A DNA stretch of 18,536 bases from CANRPC01 sp964456095 (GTDB lineage Bacteria > Bacillota_I > Bacilli_A > RFN20 > CAG-449), in the NCBI GenBank assembly GCA_964456095.1, contig CAYVZF010000025.1, positions 1 through 18,536 of the forward strand. Direction: 5' to 3'. Both the position numbers and the translations under genes were made by a program. Positions 6,131-14,050 of the stretch are shown here, piece after piece; position 1 is the first letter of the stretch; each line of letters starts with the position of its first letter. The notes under the pieces were generated by a model. It ran no database searches. It was given only the letters and a program-made list of their open reading frames with translations, and was not told where the DNA came from.

Positions 6131-8601
6131 TGAAAAAGAATCTTAAAGTATTATCAACTGTTTCATTATTAGCATTATTATTAACTGGCTGTTTTGGTGG
6201 AGGTAATAATGATAATTCTAATCAAGTATCAAATGGTAGTAATACTAATTCAATAAATTCAACTAATTCATATAGTGAATTTGGTAGTCTTCAAGAGATT
6301 GATGATTATGATTCATTCTGTGATACTTGGTCACAAGAGAATCATTTATACATCCATTATTATAAAAAGGATGCTAAATCTTTCGCAGATTATGAAAAAT
6401 ATGGCTTATGGCTTTGGGAACCTGGTAAGGCCGGTGTATTATTCGCAGCCTCTAGTAATCCTGGAAATTTACATGTTTCTACTAATTCTTGGATGCAAGA
6501 TATAGGTGGTAAAGGTAATGTTGACCAAGCAGGTGTTTGTGCTGATATTGATTTATCTTCTAAAAATTATGTTACAGGAGAGATTGGTAAAGCAATTGAC
6601 TGGTCAAATGTTAACAAATTAGGTTATTTAGTTGTTGAACTTGCTTCAATGGTTCCTGGTAATGTTGGATGGGTTAAAGATGGTATCGATAACTATATTG
6701 AAGATATTCAAGTTAATAAAAGAGAAAATGGTTCTATTCATGTATTCTTAGTTGCTAAATCAACTGATAGTTATAGACATTACTATAATGAAGAAATATA
6801 TGAAAATCCTGTTAATAGTGATACTACTGGTGTATATAGATCTCAAACAGATTTATCTTCATCTAATCCATTTAATAAGAAAGTCAATACATCGAAGAAA
6901 TTCTATGAAAATGCTGGAATTGGATATGAAATATTTGTTTCAACATTTAGAGATTCTGATGGCGATGGAATGGGTGATTTAAGAGGTATTATTGATTCAT
7001 TAGATTACTTAAATTCATTAAATGTTAAAGTATTATGGCTTTCACCATTTTTAGAATGTAATTCATATCATGGATATGACACTATTAACTACTTTAATGT
7101 AGATCCTCGTTTTGGTACAAATGAAGATCTCGATGAATTAATTTATAAAGCTCATGAAAAAGGTATGTATGTTTTAATGGACTTTGTTATTAATCATAGT
7201 TCTAATCAATCTGTTTGGTTTAAAAAAGCAAGACGTGGTGAAGTCGGAACAGATAGAAATGGTAATGAAATTAGATATCGTGATTTATTCCACTTTAAAT
7301 TCGCAGGTGATATTACTGAAAATGGTGTTAAAGTAGAAAATGATCCTAACTGGGTTAGAGATGGTGAATCTCAATATTACTACTATGCTAAGTTTGCAGA
7401 TGATATGCCAGAGTTCAATTATGATTATTCTGGAACTAGAAATATGATGATCGATGTTGCTTCATATTATTTAGGAAAAGGAATTGATGGCTTTAGATTA
7501 GATGCGATTAAACATATTTATATGAAAGATGAATCTAAGAATTCTTCGTCTGATTTAATTCTTGAAGATAAAGGTACAAAAGAATATTACGATGAAGAAA
7601 TGGATAAGATGTGTTCTAAAGAATTTGATTATTCAACTAATCAAAATAAGAATATCGCATTTTGGAAAGAGTTTGCATATAAGTTAAAGAGTGTTTATCC
7701 TGATTGTTATTTAGTAGGTGAAAACTTTGATGGTTGGGATCAACGTATTGCTCCAATGTATCAAGCAATGGATTCACAATTTGATTTCCCATCATATTAT
7801 TCTGCACATAACTGGTTATATGCAAATATTGGTGGATCCGCTAGCATTTTAGGTGAAAAGATGAATGCTAAATTTGAATACTATTCAAAATATCGTAGTG
7901 ATTATATAAATTCAGCATTTACTTCAAATCACGATGTTTCAAGAGCTATTAATCATATTAACTCTACTAAAGATAGTGAAGCAGGTATTGAACATGATGT
8001 TAAGATCACAGGTACAGAAACTCAACTTAATAAAGCTAAAGTTTATGCAGCGATTACATTATTACAACCTGGATTATCATTTATCTATTATGGTGATGAA
8101 TTAGGTATGTCATCAAATACAACTGAAAACTCATTTAGCCATGAAAATAATTTAGATAGATATTATCGTCAATCATTTAAATGGAAAGATGAATCATTAA
8201 GACCTGAATTAGAATTCGGTTCTCAATATACAAATGCATACGATTCATATAATAGTAACAAATTAAAATCAATGGAAGATCAAGAAAAAGATAGTAATTC
8301 TATGTTAAACTTCTATAAAGCAATATGTGCGATTAAACAAGATCCTTCATATCCTATTAATGGTGAGTTTAAAGCATATAAATATGATGGTAATGATGAT
8401 ATATTGCATTTTGTTATGAATCCAACAAATGAAAATGAAAAACAATATAAAATCTATATTAATACAGGTGGAAACTCTGGTTCATCAAGAGAAATATCTT
8501 ATACTGTAGCAAATACAGAAGAATTAGTTTTCAGTTATAATTATAATAGTTCAAATACAGCATTATACTCTTATGGTATAATTGTAACGCGTACAAAGTA
8601 G
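6130..8601 (+). CDS. Lipoprotein alpha-amylase-like GH13 enzyme
   Basis: Predicted surface-anchored hydrolase of alpha-1,4 links in starch or maltodextrin. The signal peptide ends in the lipobox LLLTGC (Cys21), followed by an Asn/Ser-rich linker. Residues about 70-225 resemble a CBM41-type domain (LYIHYYKK, GLWLWEPG). The GH13 barrel begins near 260 and shows DGDGMGD (277-283, a calcium-site-like loop), DFVINH (351-356), GFRLDA with nucleophile Asp458, GEN with acid/base Glu531 and NHD with Asp602; about 75 C-terminal residues form a beta domain. It belongs to the amylase / oligo-1,6-glucosidase / neopullulanase group; the exact subfamily and product cannot be told by eye. Its ATG overlaps the pulA stop (TAATG) behind AGGGGA (6118-6123), so the two are translationally coupled. 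Confidence 0.9.
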   Translation: MKKNLKVLSTVSLLALLLTGCFGGGNNDNSNQVSNGSNTNSINSTNSYSEFGSLQEIDDYDSFCDTWSQENHLYIHYYKKDAKSFADYEKYGLWLWEPGKAGVLFAASSNPGNLHVSTNSWMQDIGGKGNVDQAGVCADIDLSSKNYVTGEIGKAIDWSNVNKLGYLVVELASMVPGNVGWVKDGIDNYIEDIQVNKRENGSIHVFLVAKSTDSYRHYYNEEIYENPVNSDTTGVYRSQTDLSSSNPFNKKVNTSKKFYENAGIGYEIFVSTFRDSDGDGMGDLRGIIDSLDYLNSLNVKVLWLSPFLECNSYHGYDTINYFNVDPRFGTNEDLDELIYKAHEKGMYVLMDFVINHSSNQSVWFKKARRGEVGTDRNGNEIRYRDLFHFKFAGDITENGVKVENDPNWVRDGESQYYYYAKFADDMPEFNYDYSGTRNMMIDVASYYLGKGIDGFRLDAIKHIYMKDESKNSSSDLILEDKGTKEYYDEEMDKMCSKEFDYSTNQNKNIAFWKEFAYKLKSVYPDCYLVGENFDGWDQRIAPMYQAMDSQFDFPSYYSAHNWLYANIGGSASILGEKMNAKFEYYSKYRSDYINSAFTSNHDVSRAINHINSTKDSEAGIEHDVKITGTETQLNKAKVYAAITLLQPGLSFIYYGDELGMSSNTTENSFSHENNLDRYYRQSFKWKDESLRPELEFGSQYTNAYDSYNSNKLKSMEDQEKDSNSMLNFYKAICAIKQDPSYPINGEFKAYKYDGNDDILHFVMNPTNENEKQYKIYINTGGNSGSSREISYTVANTEELVFSYNYNSSNTALYSYGIIVTRTK

Positions 8602-8610
8602 GTGATTGAT

Positions 8611-9675
8611 ATGAAAAAACGTTTATTTTTAGCTATATTACCATTATTTGCATTAATATCTTGTGGAAGTATTAATGATACTCCTACAAATAATAGATAC
8701 AATAATGATTATGAATTAAATCAAGTATTACTTAATGATCTTAAGGATAATGAAGTAATTATTAATCTTACTTCTAATGGACTTTATAAAGGTGAAAAAG
8801 GTTCTTCATCATCTAATTATTATTTAGAGAATTATGTTTTACTTAATCTTAATGTAGGTGATGCATTACCAACAAAAGATGATATAACTTCAACTGTTGA
8901 TGATGTTGAATTTGTTTCATGGCAATTTGCTACAAGTTCTGGCGAACTTGCTTATGTTAGTGAAGTTCAAGAAAATCAAAAATATTATCAAGCATATTTT
9001 AATTATGTTGGTGATGGTGAAGAAGATGATTATATTCCAGGTAGTGATTTATCTTCCGACGAAGCACCTGAAGATAGAACAATCTATCTTAAAAATGAAG
9101 CTAAGTGGAGTAGTGTAAAAGCTTATTATTGGAATGATTATAGAAATAATTCATGGCCAGGAACCGCGATGAATAAAGTTAATGGAACTGATGATATATA
9201 TTCAACAATGATTTCTAGTGTATATAATAATATCATATTCAATAATGGCTCAGATCAAACTGCAGACTTAAAATTATATGATAATGTTAATATTTATATC
9301 TTAAGTGAAGATTGTTCTGTTACTTATGGTTGGTATGAGAATAACAAAATTACTAATGTTGAAATTACAATAGATCCTTCTACTTCTAGTGAATTCTATT
9401 TTAGAGGTTCAAATAACTCTTGGGGAGTCACTAATTCATTAACAAAAGTTGATGATGATACTTATACAATCACTCTTGATTTAGCAGGTGGTACAGAATT
9501 TAAGATTGCTACATCTGATTGGTCTAGTGAATATACAAATATTCAAGGTGATGCCGCAGGTAATTTCAGTGGTGGTCATGGTGAATATAGTAGTAATTTA
9601 AGATGTGATGTTTCAGGTAATTATACATTTACTTTGACATTAAGTACTGGAATTATTAATGTTACAAAGAATTAA
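8611..9675 (+). CDS. Non-catalytic starch-binding lipoprotein with CBM26-like module
   Basis: This 354-residue lipoprotein (lipobox LISC, Cys18) would sit on the outer face of the membrane and bind starch or maltodextrin. The start is ATG 8611 with AGGTGA (8600-8605) before it; the GTG at 8602 lies inside that site. After an unassigned region (about 30-140), residues about 150-240 form a clear CBM26-like module with the aromatic AYYWNDYRNNSWPG (W182) and YNNIIFNNGSDQTADL. The C-terminal domain (about 260-354, YFRGSNNSWG, then FKIATSDWSS) is a beta-sandwich resembling other starch-locus binding domains and the first module of the divergent secreted protein. There is no glycosidase motif. The gene starts 9 bases after the amylase stop and ends the operon. 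A SusE/SusF-like capture role is inferred by analogy. Confidence 0.87.
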   Translation: MKKRLFLAILPLFALISCGSINDTPTNNRYNNDYELNQVLLNDLKDNEVIINLTSNGLYKGEKGSSSSNYYLENYVLLNLNVGDALPTKDDITSTVDDVEFVSWQFATSSGELAYVSEVQENQKYYQAYFNYVGDGEEDDYIPGSDLSSDEAPEDRTIYLKNEAKWSSVKAYYWNDYRNNSWPGTAMNKVNGTDDIYSTMISSVYNNIIFNNGSDQTADLKLYDNVNIYILSEDCSVTYGWYENNKITNVEITIDPSTSSEFYFRGSNNSWGVTNSLTKVDDDTYTITLDLAGGTEFKIATSDWSSEYTNIQGDAAGNFSGGHGEYSSNLRCDVSGNYTFTLTLSTGIINVTKN

Positions 9676-9684
9676 TTAGTTATT

Positions 9685-9734
9685 AAAAAGCGTTTAGTTA
9701 GTATCTTAATATGTTATTAATTAACGCTTTTTTT
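9685..9734 (+). terminator. Terminator of the starch operon
   Basis: A perfect 10-bp stem AAAAAGCGTT (9685-9694) pairs with AACGCTTTTT (9723-9732), and the run of Ts continues. The loop is long (28 bases) and could fold further. It begins ten bases after the last starch-locus stop codon. Confidence 0.75.
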
Positions 9735-9816
9735 GTATGTTTTTTTGCTTCAAAAAAAATTAATTATAGTATAAAATATCGTATTTCATATGTGAAAAAA
9801 TATCGTTTATTTGCAG

Positions 9817-9903
9817 TAGTTAACTACCCTTTCTTTTTACTTTGGATGGGCAGTTAACTATTGATTTTTAATGTACAGCACGTATACAAAATAGTTAAGT
9901 ACC
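9817..9903 (+). promoter_or_regulatory. Putative abiE promoter with AbiEi-type operator repeats
   Basis: A near-perfect inverted repeat, TAGTTAACTACCC (9817-9829) with GGGCAGTTAACTA (9848-9860), has one mismatch and an 18-base loop. It ends next to a plausible -35 TTGATT (9861-9866), with a -10 TATACA (9883-9888) 16 bases further. A third half-site copy, TAGTTAAGTACC, follows at 9892-9903. Studied AbiEi antitoxins bind inverted repeats upstream of their own operon and repress it, so these are the natural operator candidates. Upstream, AAAATATCGT is directly repeated (9773-9782 and 9797-9806) around a small TTTCA/TGAAA palindrome of unknown meaning. Confidence 0.5.
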
Positions 9904-9946
9904 AAGCCAGCAAAGAAATACGCGGCAATTAAATAGAGGTGGTTAT

Positions 9947-10555
9947 ATGCTCCGTGAAATAGATATTAAGAAAGTAAAAAAAATATTTAATCAGCATCAC
10001 TATGTAATGACTAATGCTGAAATTCTTGAAACTAAACTATACTACGCAGATATAAAGCAGTTTTTAGATGAAGGATATATAGAAAGAATAAAGCGAGGCT
10101 ATTATCATTGGATCAATAATTGTGAAACTAAAGAAATTGTTATCATCAATATATTGTTTCCAGATGCAGTGCTTTGTATGGGAACTGCACTTTTCTACTA
10201 CAAGTATAGCGATAGGAATCCTGGTGAATGGGTTTTTGCAATAGATAAGAATGTTTCTAAATTGCAAACTAAAATTGATTATCCATTTATTAGAGTTTAT
10301 CGCCTAGAGTCGGAATTTGTTACACTTGGAGAAACAACGGGGAAAATCGATTTCACAAAGGTGCGTATCTACGACCGTGACCGAACAATTTGCGATGTTT
10401 TGAAAAATATGACAAGAATGGATAGAGAATTATTTAATAAAGCGATACAAGGTTATATTAACGATCCAAAAAAGAATATACCGAATCTTATGATATATGC
10501 AAAGAAACTACGTGTTCAAAAAAAAGCAAAAAAATTGATTGGAGTGTGGTTATAA
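9947..10555 (+). CDS. abiEi: AbiEi family antitoxin, type IV toxin-antitoxin system
   Basis: This 202-residue protein matches the AbiEi antitoxin family. An N-terminal winged-helix region (about 1-60, ending in DEGYIERIKRGYYHW) would bind the operator. The C-terminal domain carries VRIYDRDRTICDVLK, then FNKAIQGYINDPKKNIPNL and the end KKLIGVWL, which I recognise from intact members. In the family it counteracts the AbiEii nucleotidyltransferase without direct contact and represses the operon; the pair can cause abortive phage infection. A site AGAGGTGG (9935-9942) precedes the ATG. The stop overlaps the next ATG (TAATG), the usual abiE arrangement. Unlike the neighbouring genes it uses several CGT, CGA and CGC arginine codons, suggesting horizontal acquisition. 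It appears intact although its partner is not. Confidence 0.88.
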   Translation: MLREIDIKKVKKIFNQHHYVMTNAEILETKLYYADIKQFLDEGYIERIKRGYYHWINNCETKEIVIINILFPDAVLCMGTALFYYKYSDRNPGEWVFAIDKNVSKLQTKIDYPFIRVYRLESEFVTLGETTGKIDFTKVRIYDRDRTICDVLKNMTRMDRELFNKAIQGYINDPKKNIPNLMIYAKKLRVQKKAKKLIGVWL

Positions 10556-11463
10556 TGGTAGATGCAGCAGCTTTTGTTTTAGCAAAACTTAAAAATAAAG
10601 CAAAATCTTCTGGTATCAGTTATTAGCAGTGCTTACAGCTTTTTATGCAGGAAGAATTTTTACGAAAGCTTTATAAATCCGGATGTGGGGATAAACTGAT
10701 ACTAAAAGGAGGATTATTCATTTATGCACTAACAAATTTTGAAAGTCGTGCAACAATTGATGTTGATTTCTTATTGTGTGGCGTTTCAAATTCAATTAAA
10801 AGCGTAAAATCCTCTAATAACTAAAATTATTGAAACGCCAACAGGAAATGATTATATCAAGATGACCGCTACTGCATTTGAAGAAATTTCTCCGCAAAGG
10901 AAATATCATGGTATAAGTACACAAATTATAGCTTAAATTAAAAATGTACGTGTACCTTTCAATGTTGATATAGGAGTTGGAGATATTATTATACCTTACG
11001 CTGAAGAACGCAGAATCAAAACTCAGCTTCTTGATTTTGAAGAGCCTGTTATCACACATATTCTCTTGAAAGTACGATTGCCGAGAAACTTGATGCCATA
11101 TTGCAACGTTTTGAACTTACAAGCCGAATGAAAGATTTTTATGACATTTATTATCTATCAAAAACATTTGATTTTGATGGTATAAAACTGCAGATGGCAA
11201 TAATGAAAACATTACAACGACGTGGTACATTTTATAATACAGAGAGTTTTAATCGTATAATTGCACTTGCCGATGATGAAGACATGCTGAAGCGTTGGAG
11301 ACATTTCTTAAAAACTATTAAAGACGATACTTTGGGATTTTCGTTTGTGATTTTAGAAATAAAAAAAATTCTTGAACCTGTGTTTGATGCGATTGTAAAT
11401 GAAAAAGAATGGAAAAAGTATTGGAAATGTAATTTGAATTGGATTAAGAAAAAAGAGTTCTGA
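10555..11463 (+). pseudogene. abiEii: AbiEii nucleotidyltransferase toxin, broken
   Basis: This is a degraded gene for the toxin half of the abiE pair, starting at the ATG that overlaps the abiEi stop. Conserved stretches are readable in successive frames: QCLQLFMQEEFLRKLY, the nucleotidyltransferase core LILKGGLFIYALTNF then RATIDVDF (the GG and DxD of the active site), IIETPTGNDYIKMTA, then after the last break LESTIAEKLDA and LTSRMKDFYDIYYLSKTF. Four lesions are visible: TAG at 10624-10626 (probably CAG before), a +1 frameshift near 10805-10814, TAA at 10934-10936 (probably CAA before) and a two-base CA expansion near 11053-11058. The C-terminal piece alone is an open frame from about 11101 to 11463. 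With both nonsense changes and frameshifts, sequencing error is an unlikely full explanation. No active toxin is expected. Confidence 0.88.
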
Positions 11464-11484
11464 TTTATAAGTAAAGTGATAGCC

Positions 11485-11517
11485 TCAAATATTATTTATA
11501 TAAGACACAATATTTGA
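11485..11517. repeat. Short inverted repeat after abiEii remnant
   Basis: A 9-bp inverted repeat, TCAAATATT (11485-11493) with AATATTTGA (11509-11517), has a 15-base spacer. There is no immediate T-run, though CCTTTTTTTG occurs about 25 bases later. It may be a weak terminator of the abiE locus or chance in AT-rich DNA. Confidence 0.35.
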
Positions 11518-11564
11518 AGTTAATTAAAATCAGAGTAAACCTTTTTTTTGTTAGTTAATAGATA

Positions 11565-11614
11565 TTGGAAAACGGGACAAAAAGAGTGAAATTTATATTG
11601 GAAAACGGGACAAA
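11565..11614. repeat. 50-bp direct repeat, left copy (two 17-bp iterons)
   Basis: Identical over all 50 bases to 12994-13043, on the other side of the ATPase gene. Each copy holds the 17-mer TTGGAAAACGGGACAAA twice (here 11565-11581 and 11598-11614), 33 bases apart. The left copy lies just upstream of the ATPase start and supplies a plausible -35 element. Confidence 0.95.
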
Positions 11615-11626
11615 ATAATGTATACT
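11598..11626 (+). promoter_or_regulatory. Putative ATPase promoter within and after the left repeat
   Basis: TTGGAA (11598-11603, the start of the second iteron) and TATACT (11621-11626) are 17 bases apart, with the ribosome binding site following at 11633. Matches to the -35 and -10 consensus are 4/6 and 5/6. If this is correct, a protein bound to the iteron would control the gene. Confidence 0.5.
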
Positions 11627-11645
11627 TATTTTAAAGGTGATACTT

Positions 11646-12989
11646 ATGCTATTTAGAAAAGTAAAAAAAGATATTGAAGAATGGTTATCTAATTCAAAAG
11701 ATGCTTTATTAGTTACTGGTGCAAGGCAAGTAGGGAAATCATATATTATTAGAGAAACATTAAAAGAAAATAATATTGATTTTGTTGAATTTAATTTTAT
11801 TAAACAAACATCTCTTATAGATATATTTAATTCCACGATTAAAGAAGATGCAAGTAATTTTATTATGGCATTATCTGTTGCGGCTAAAAGAGAATTAAAT
11901 AGTACTACTGTTATTTTTTTTGATGAAATACAAGAATGTAAAGAAATTGTTACAATTATTAAATTTTTAGTTGAAAGAGGAGTGTATAGATATATTTTAA
12001 GTGGATCATTGCTTGGTGTCGAATTAGTTAATTTGAGATCAGCGCCTGTAGGATATTTAACAACAATTGATATGTATCCCATGGATTTAGAAGAGTTCTA
12101 TATTGCAAACGGACTATCAAGTAGTGTTTTTGAAATGTTAAAAGATTCTTTTGAAAAGGTTGAAGCTGTTGATCCATTTATACATAATGCTTTAATAGAT
12201 GCTTTTTATAAATATTTGATTGTTGGTGGAATGCCTGAAGCTGTCCAAACTTTTGTTGAAACTGGTGATATTGAAAAAGTAAAAAAAATTCATAATAAAA
12301 TATATAGAGAATATTTAAAAGATTTTACAAAATATGAAAAAGAAAAAAAATTAAAGTTGATAAATACATATAACTTAATACCTTCTGAACTTAACATGAA
12401 AAATAAAAGGTATATTTTTAATAATTTAAATGAAGAACTTCACTTTGATAGGTATGAAAATAGTTTTAATTGGTTGATTGATGCTGGCGTTGCTTTACCG
12501 GTTTATAATGTTACTGAATATATGATTCCGCTTGAAGCTAGTAAAAAAAGTAATTTATTTAAATTATTTTTATCGGATGTTGGCTTACTTACAACATATT
12601 ATGGTTCCGCAACAATATTAAAACTATTAGAAAAAGGCAAAGACATTAATTGCGGTGCAATGTTTGAAAATGCAGTTGCGCAAGAATTGAAAGCTCATGG
12701 TTTTAAATTATATTATTTTAATAATAAAAAGCATGGAGAAGTTGATTTTTTAGTTGAATATAAAAGTGAATTATTAATGATTGAAATAAAAAGTGGAAAA
12801 GATTATCAAATTCATTCGGCACTTTCATATTTCTTATCTGTTAATAGTTTTAATAAAGCATTTGTTTTCTCAAATTATAATGTAAATAAAAAGGGTAATA
12901 TTATTTATTTGCCAATTTATATGATTATGTTTTTATATAATGATTTTGAAATAGAAAAAAAGGTAAAATTAGATTTATCAAATATTTAA
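11646..12989 (+). CDS. AAA ATPase with DUF4143 domain, flanked by direct repeats
   Basis: A 447-residue protein of the AAA_14 plus DUF4143 type, common in anaerobes and archaea and of unknown cellular role. Seen: Walker A GARQVGKS (25-32), Walker B VIFFDEIQ (Asp93, Glu94), sensor-like ILSGSLLG, the DUF4143 motif GGMPEAV (194-200), and a C-terminal PD-(D/E)XK-like signature, Glu-Val-Asp367 then IEIKSG with Glu380 and Lys382, as in restriction-endonuclease folds. Whether that site cuts DNA is not known for the family. ATG 11646 is chosen because AAAGGTG (11633-11639) is well spaced for it; the in-frame GTG at 11637 lies inside that site. The gene stands alone between identical 50-bp repeats. 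It is complete and looks intact. Confidence 0.88.
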   Translation: MLFRKVKKDIEEWLSNSKDALLVTGARQVGKSYIIRETLKENNIDFVEFNFIKQTSLIDIFNSTIKEDASNFIMALSVAAKRELNSTTVIFFDEIQECKEIVTIIKFLVERGVYRYILSGSLLGVELVNLRSAPVGYLTTIDMYPMDLEEFYIANGLSSSVFEMLKDSFEKVEAVDPFIHNALIDAFYKYLIVGGMPEAVQTFVETGDIEKVKKIHNKIYREYLKDFTKYEKEKKLKLINTYNLIPSELNMKNKRYIFNNLNEELHFDRYENSFNWLIDAGVALPVYNVTEYMIPLEASKKSNLFKLFLSDVGLLTTYYGSATILKLLEKGKDINCGAMFENAVAQELKAHGFKLYYFNNKKHGEVDFLVEYKSELLMIEIKSGKDYQIHSALSYFLSVNSFNKAFVFSNYNVNKKGNIIYLPIYMIMFLYNDFEIEKKVKLDLSNI

Positions 12990-12993
12990 AACG

Positions 12994-13043
12994 TTGGAAA
13001 ACGGGACAAAAAGAGTGAAATTTATATTGGAAAACGGGACAAA
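12994..13043. repeat. 50-bp direct repeat, right copy (two 17-bp iterons)
   Basis: Identical to 11565-11614, with the 17-mer at 12994-13010 and 13027-13043. It begins 4 bases after the ATPase stop codon. Recombination between the two copies would remove 1429 bp containing the whole ATPase gene and leave one repeat. The remaining DNA up to the cysK ribosome binding site is plain AT-rich sequence; TATAAT occurs at 13110-13115 but is too close to that site to be a convincing promoter. Confidence 0.95.
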
Positions 13044-13132
13044 TAAATATTTTAATATGTTTTAATTATATTTTTTATACAAGATAATTATTAGAAATAT
13101 TTAATTACATATAATAAATATGGTGATTAATT

Positions 13133-14050
13133 TTGAAATATTATAAGTCTATTATTGAATTAATTGGTTCTACACCTTTAATAAGATTAAATAAAATAGA
13201 AAAAAAGTATAAATTAAATTATAAAATATTTGCAAAGTTAGAAAAGTATAATGCTTCTGGTTCTATTAAAGATAGAATTGCTTTTAATATGATATCAAAT
13301 GCTTTAAAAAAAGGTGTTATTAATAAAAATACATTAATAATTGAACCTACAAGTGGTAATACAGGAATAGGTTTAGCTTTGATTTGTGCTTATTATAATT
13401 TAAAACTTCATATATACATGCCTTCATCTTTTTCTGTTGAAAGAATAAAAATGATGGAATTTTATGGTGCTGAAGTATTTTTGACTGATAAAAAATTGGG
13501 TATGAAAGGAGCAATTGATAAAGCAATCGAAGAACATAAATTAGTTAATGATTCTTTTATTCCTTTTCAGTTTTCAAATAAGGATAATATTAATGCACAT
13601 TATTTATATACAGCTAAAGAATTGTTAAATGATTTAGATAATAAAATAGATGTTCTTATTTCTGGTATAGGTACAGGTGGAACAATAATGGGCATTTCTA
13701 AAAGATTTAAGAAAGAAAAAGTAAATTGTAAGATAATTGGAGTAGAACCTTTTGAATCTCCTCTTTTATCACAAAATAGAAGTAATTCACATAAAATAGA
13801 AGGGATAGGAGCTAATTTTATTCCTCCATTAATTGATATGAAATATATTAATGAAATAAAAACTGCTTCATTTGATGAATCATTTGAGTGTGTAAAAGAA
13901 CTTGCTTTAGAAGAAGGTTTATTTGTTGGTATTTCTTCAGGCGCGGTTTTAAATGTTTCATTAAAATTAGATAAAAATAAGTATAAAAACAAAAATGTTG
14001 TTTTAATATTTCCTGATGGAGGAGAAAAGTATTTAAGTATTTATGGATGA
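13133..14050 (+). CDS. cysK: Cysteine synthase (O-acetylserine sulfhydrylase)
   Basis: PLP enzyme joining O-acetylserine and sulfide to give cysteine and acetate. The 305-residue length and fold-type II pattern are typical. The N-terminal ELIGSTPLIRL is the family opening. The PLP lysine is Lys46 in SGSIKDR; the substrate loop EPTSGNTGIG is near 70; the phosphate-binding SGIGTGGT is at 177-184; the C-terminal GISSGA and FPDGGEKYL are also present. The start is a TTG at 13133 behind GGTGAT (13122-13127): the nearby ATG frame stops after eight codons, and this start aligns with the normal N-terminus. The gene overlaps cysE by 8 bases, so serine activation and sulfide capture are co-expressed and the two proteins may form the cysteine synthase complex. 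Cystathionine beta-synthase-like activity is a less likely alternative. Confidence 0.93.
   Translation: MKYYKSIIELIGSTPLIRLNKIEKKYKLNYKIFAKLEKYNASGSIKDRIAFNMISNALKKGVINKNTLIIEPTSGNTGIGLALICAYYNLKLHIYMPSSFSVERIKMMEFYGAEVFLTDKKLGMKGAIDKAIEEHKLVNDSFIPFQFSNKDNINAHYLYTAKELLNDLDNKIDVLISGIGTGGTIMGISKRFKKEKVNCKIIGVEPFESPLLSQNRSNSHKIEGIGANFIPPLIDMKYINEIKTASFDESFECVKELALEEGLFVGISSGAVLNVSLKLDKNKYKNKNVVLIFPDGGEKYLSIYG

Noticed and set aside
9773..9860. Insertion sequence or MITE end upstream of abiE
   Set aside because: The repeats are short and imperfect, there is no matching inverted end on the far side, no target duplication and no transposase. Regulatory repeats are more likely.
10814..11059. Minus-strand open frame of 81 codons
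   Set aside because: It lies opposite the abiEii remnant, whose forward frames carry the conserved family sequence.
10555..11463. Stop-codon reassignment explaining the abiEii stops
   Set aside because: The stops are TAG and TAA, while TAA ends most intact genes here, and two frameshifts are also present. Decay explains all of it.
11555..12082. Minus-strand open frame of 175 codons over the ATPase gene and left repeat
   Set aside because: It is antisense to an intact, clearly recognised ATPase. Its end merely translates the 17-bp repeats, and it has no supporting ribosome binding site or family resemblance.
11565..13043. CRISPR-like array made of the 17-bp repeats
   Set aside because: There are only two repeats per site, the same 16-base spacer occurs in both places, and a whole gene lies between the sites; no cas genes are present. 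They fit iterons or direct repeats better.
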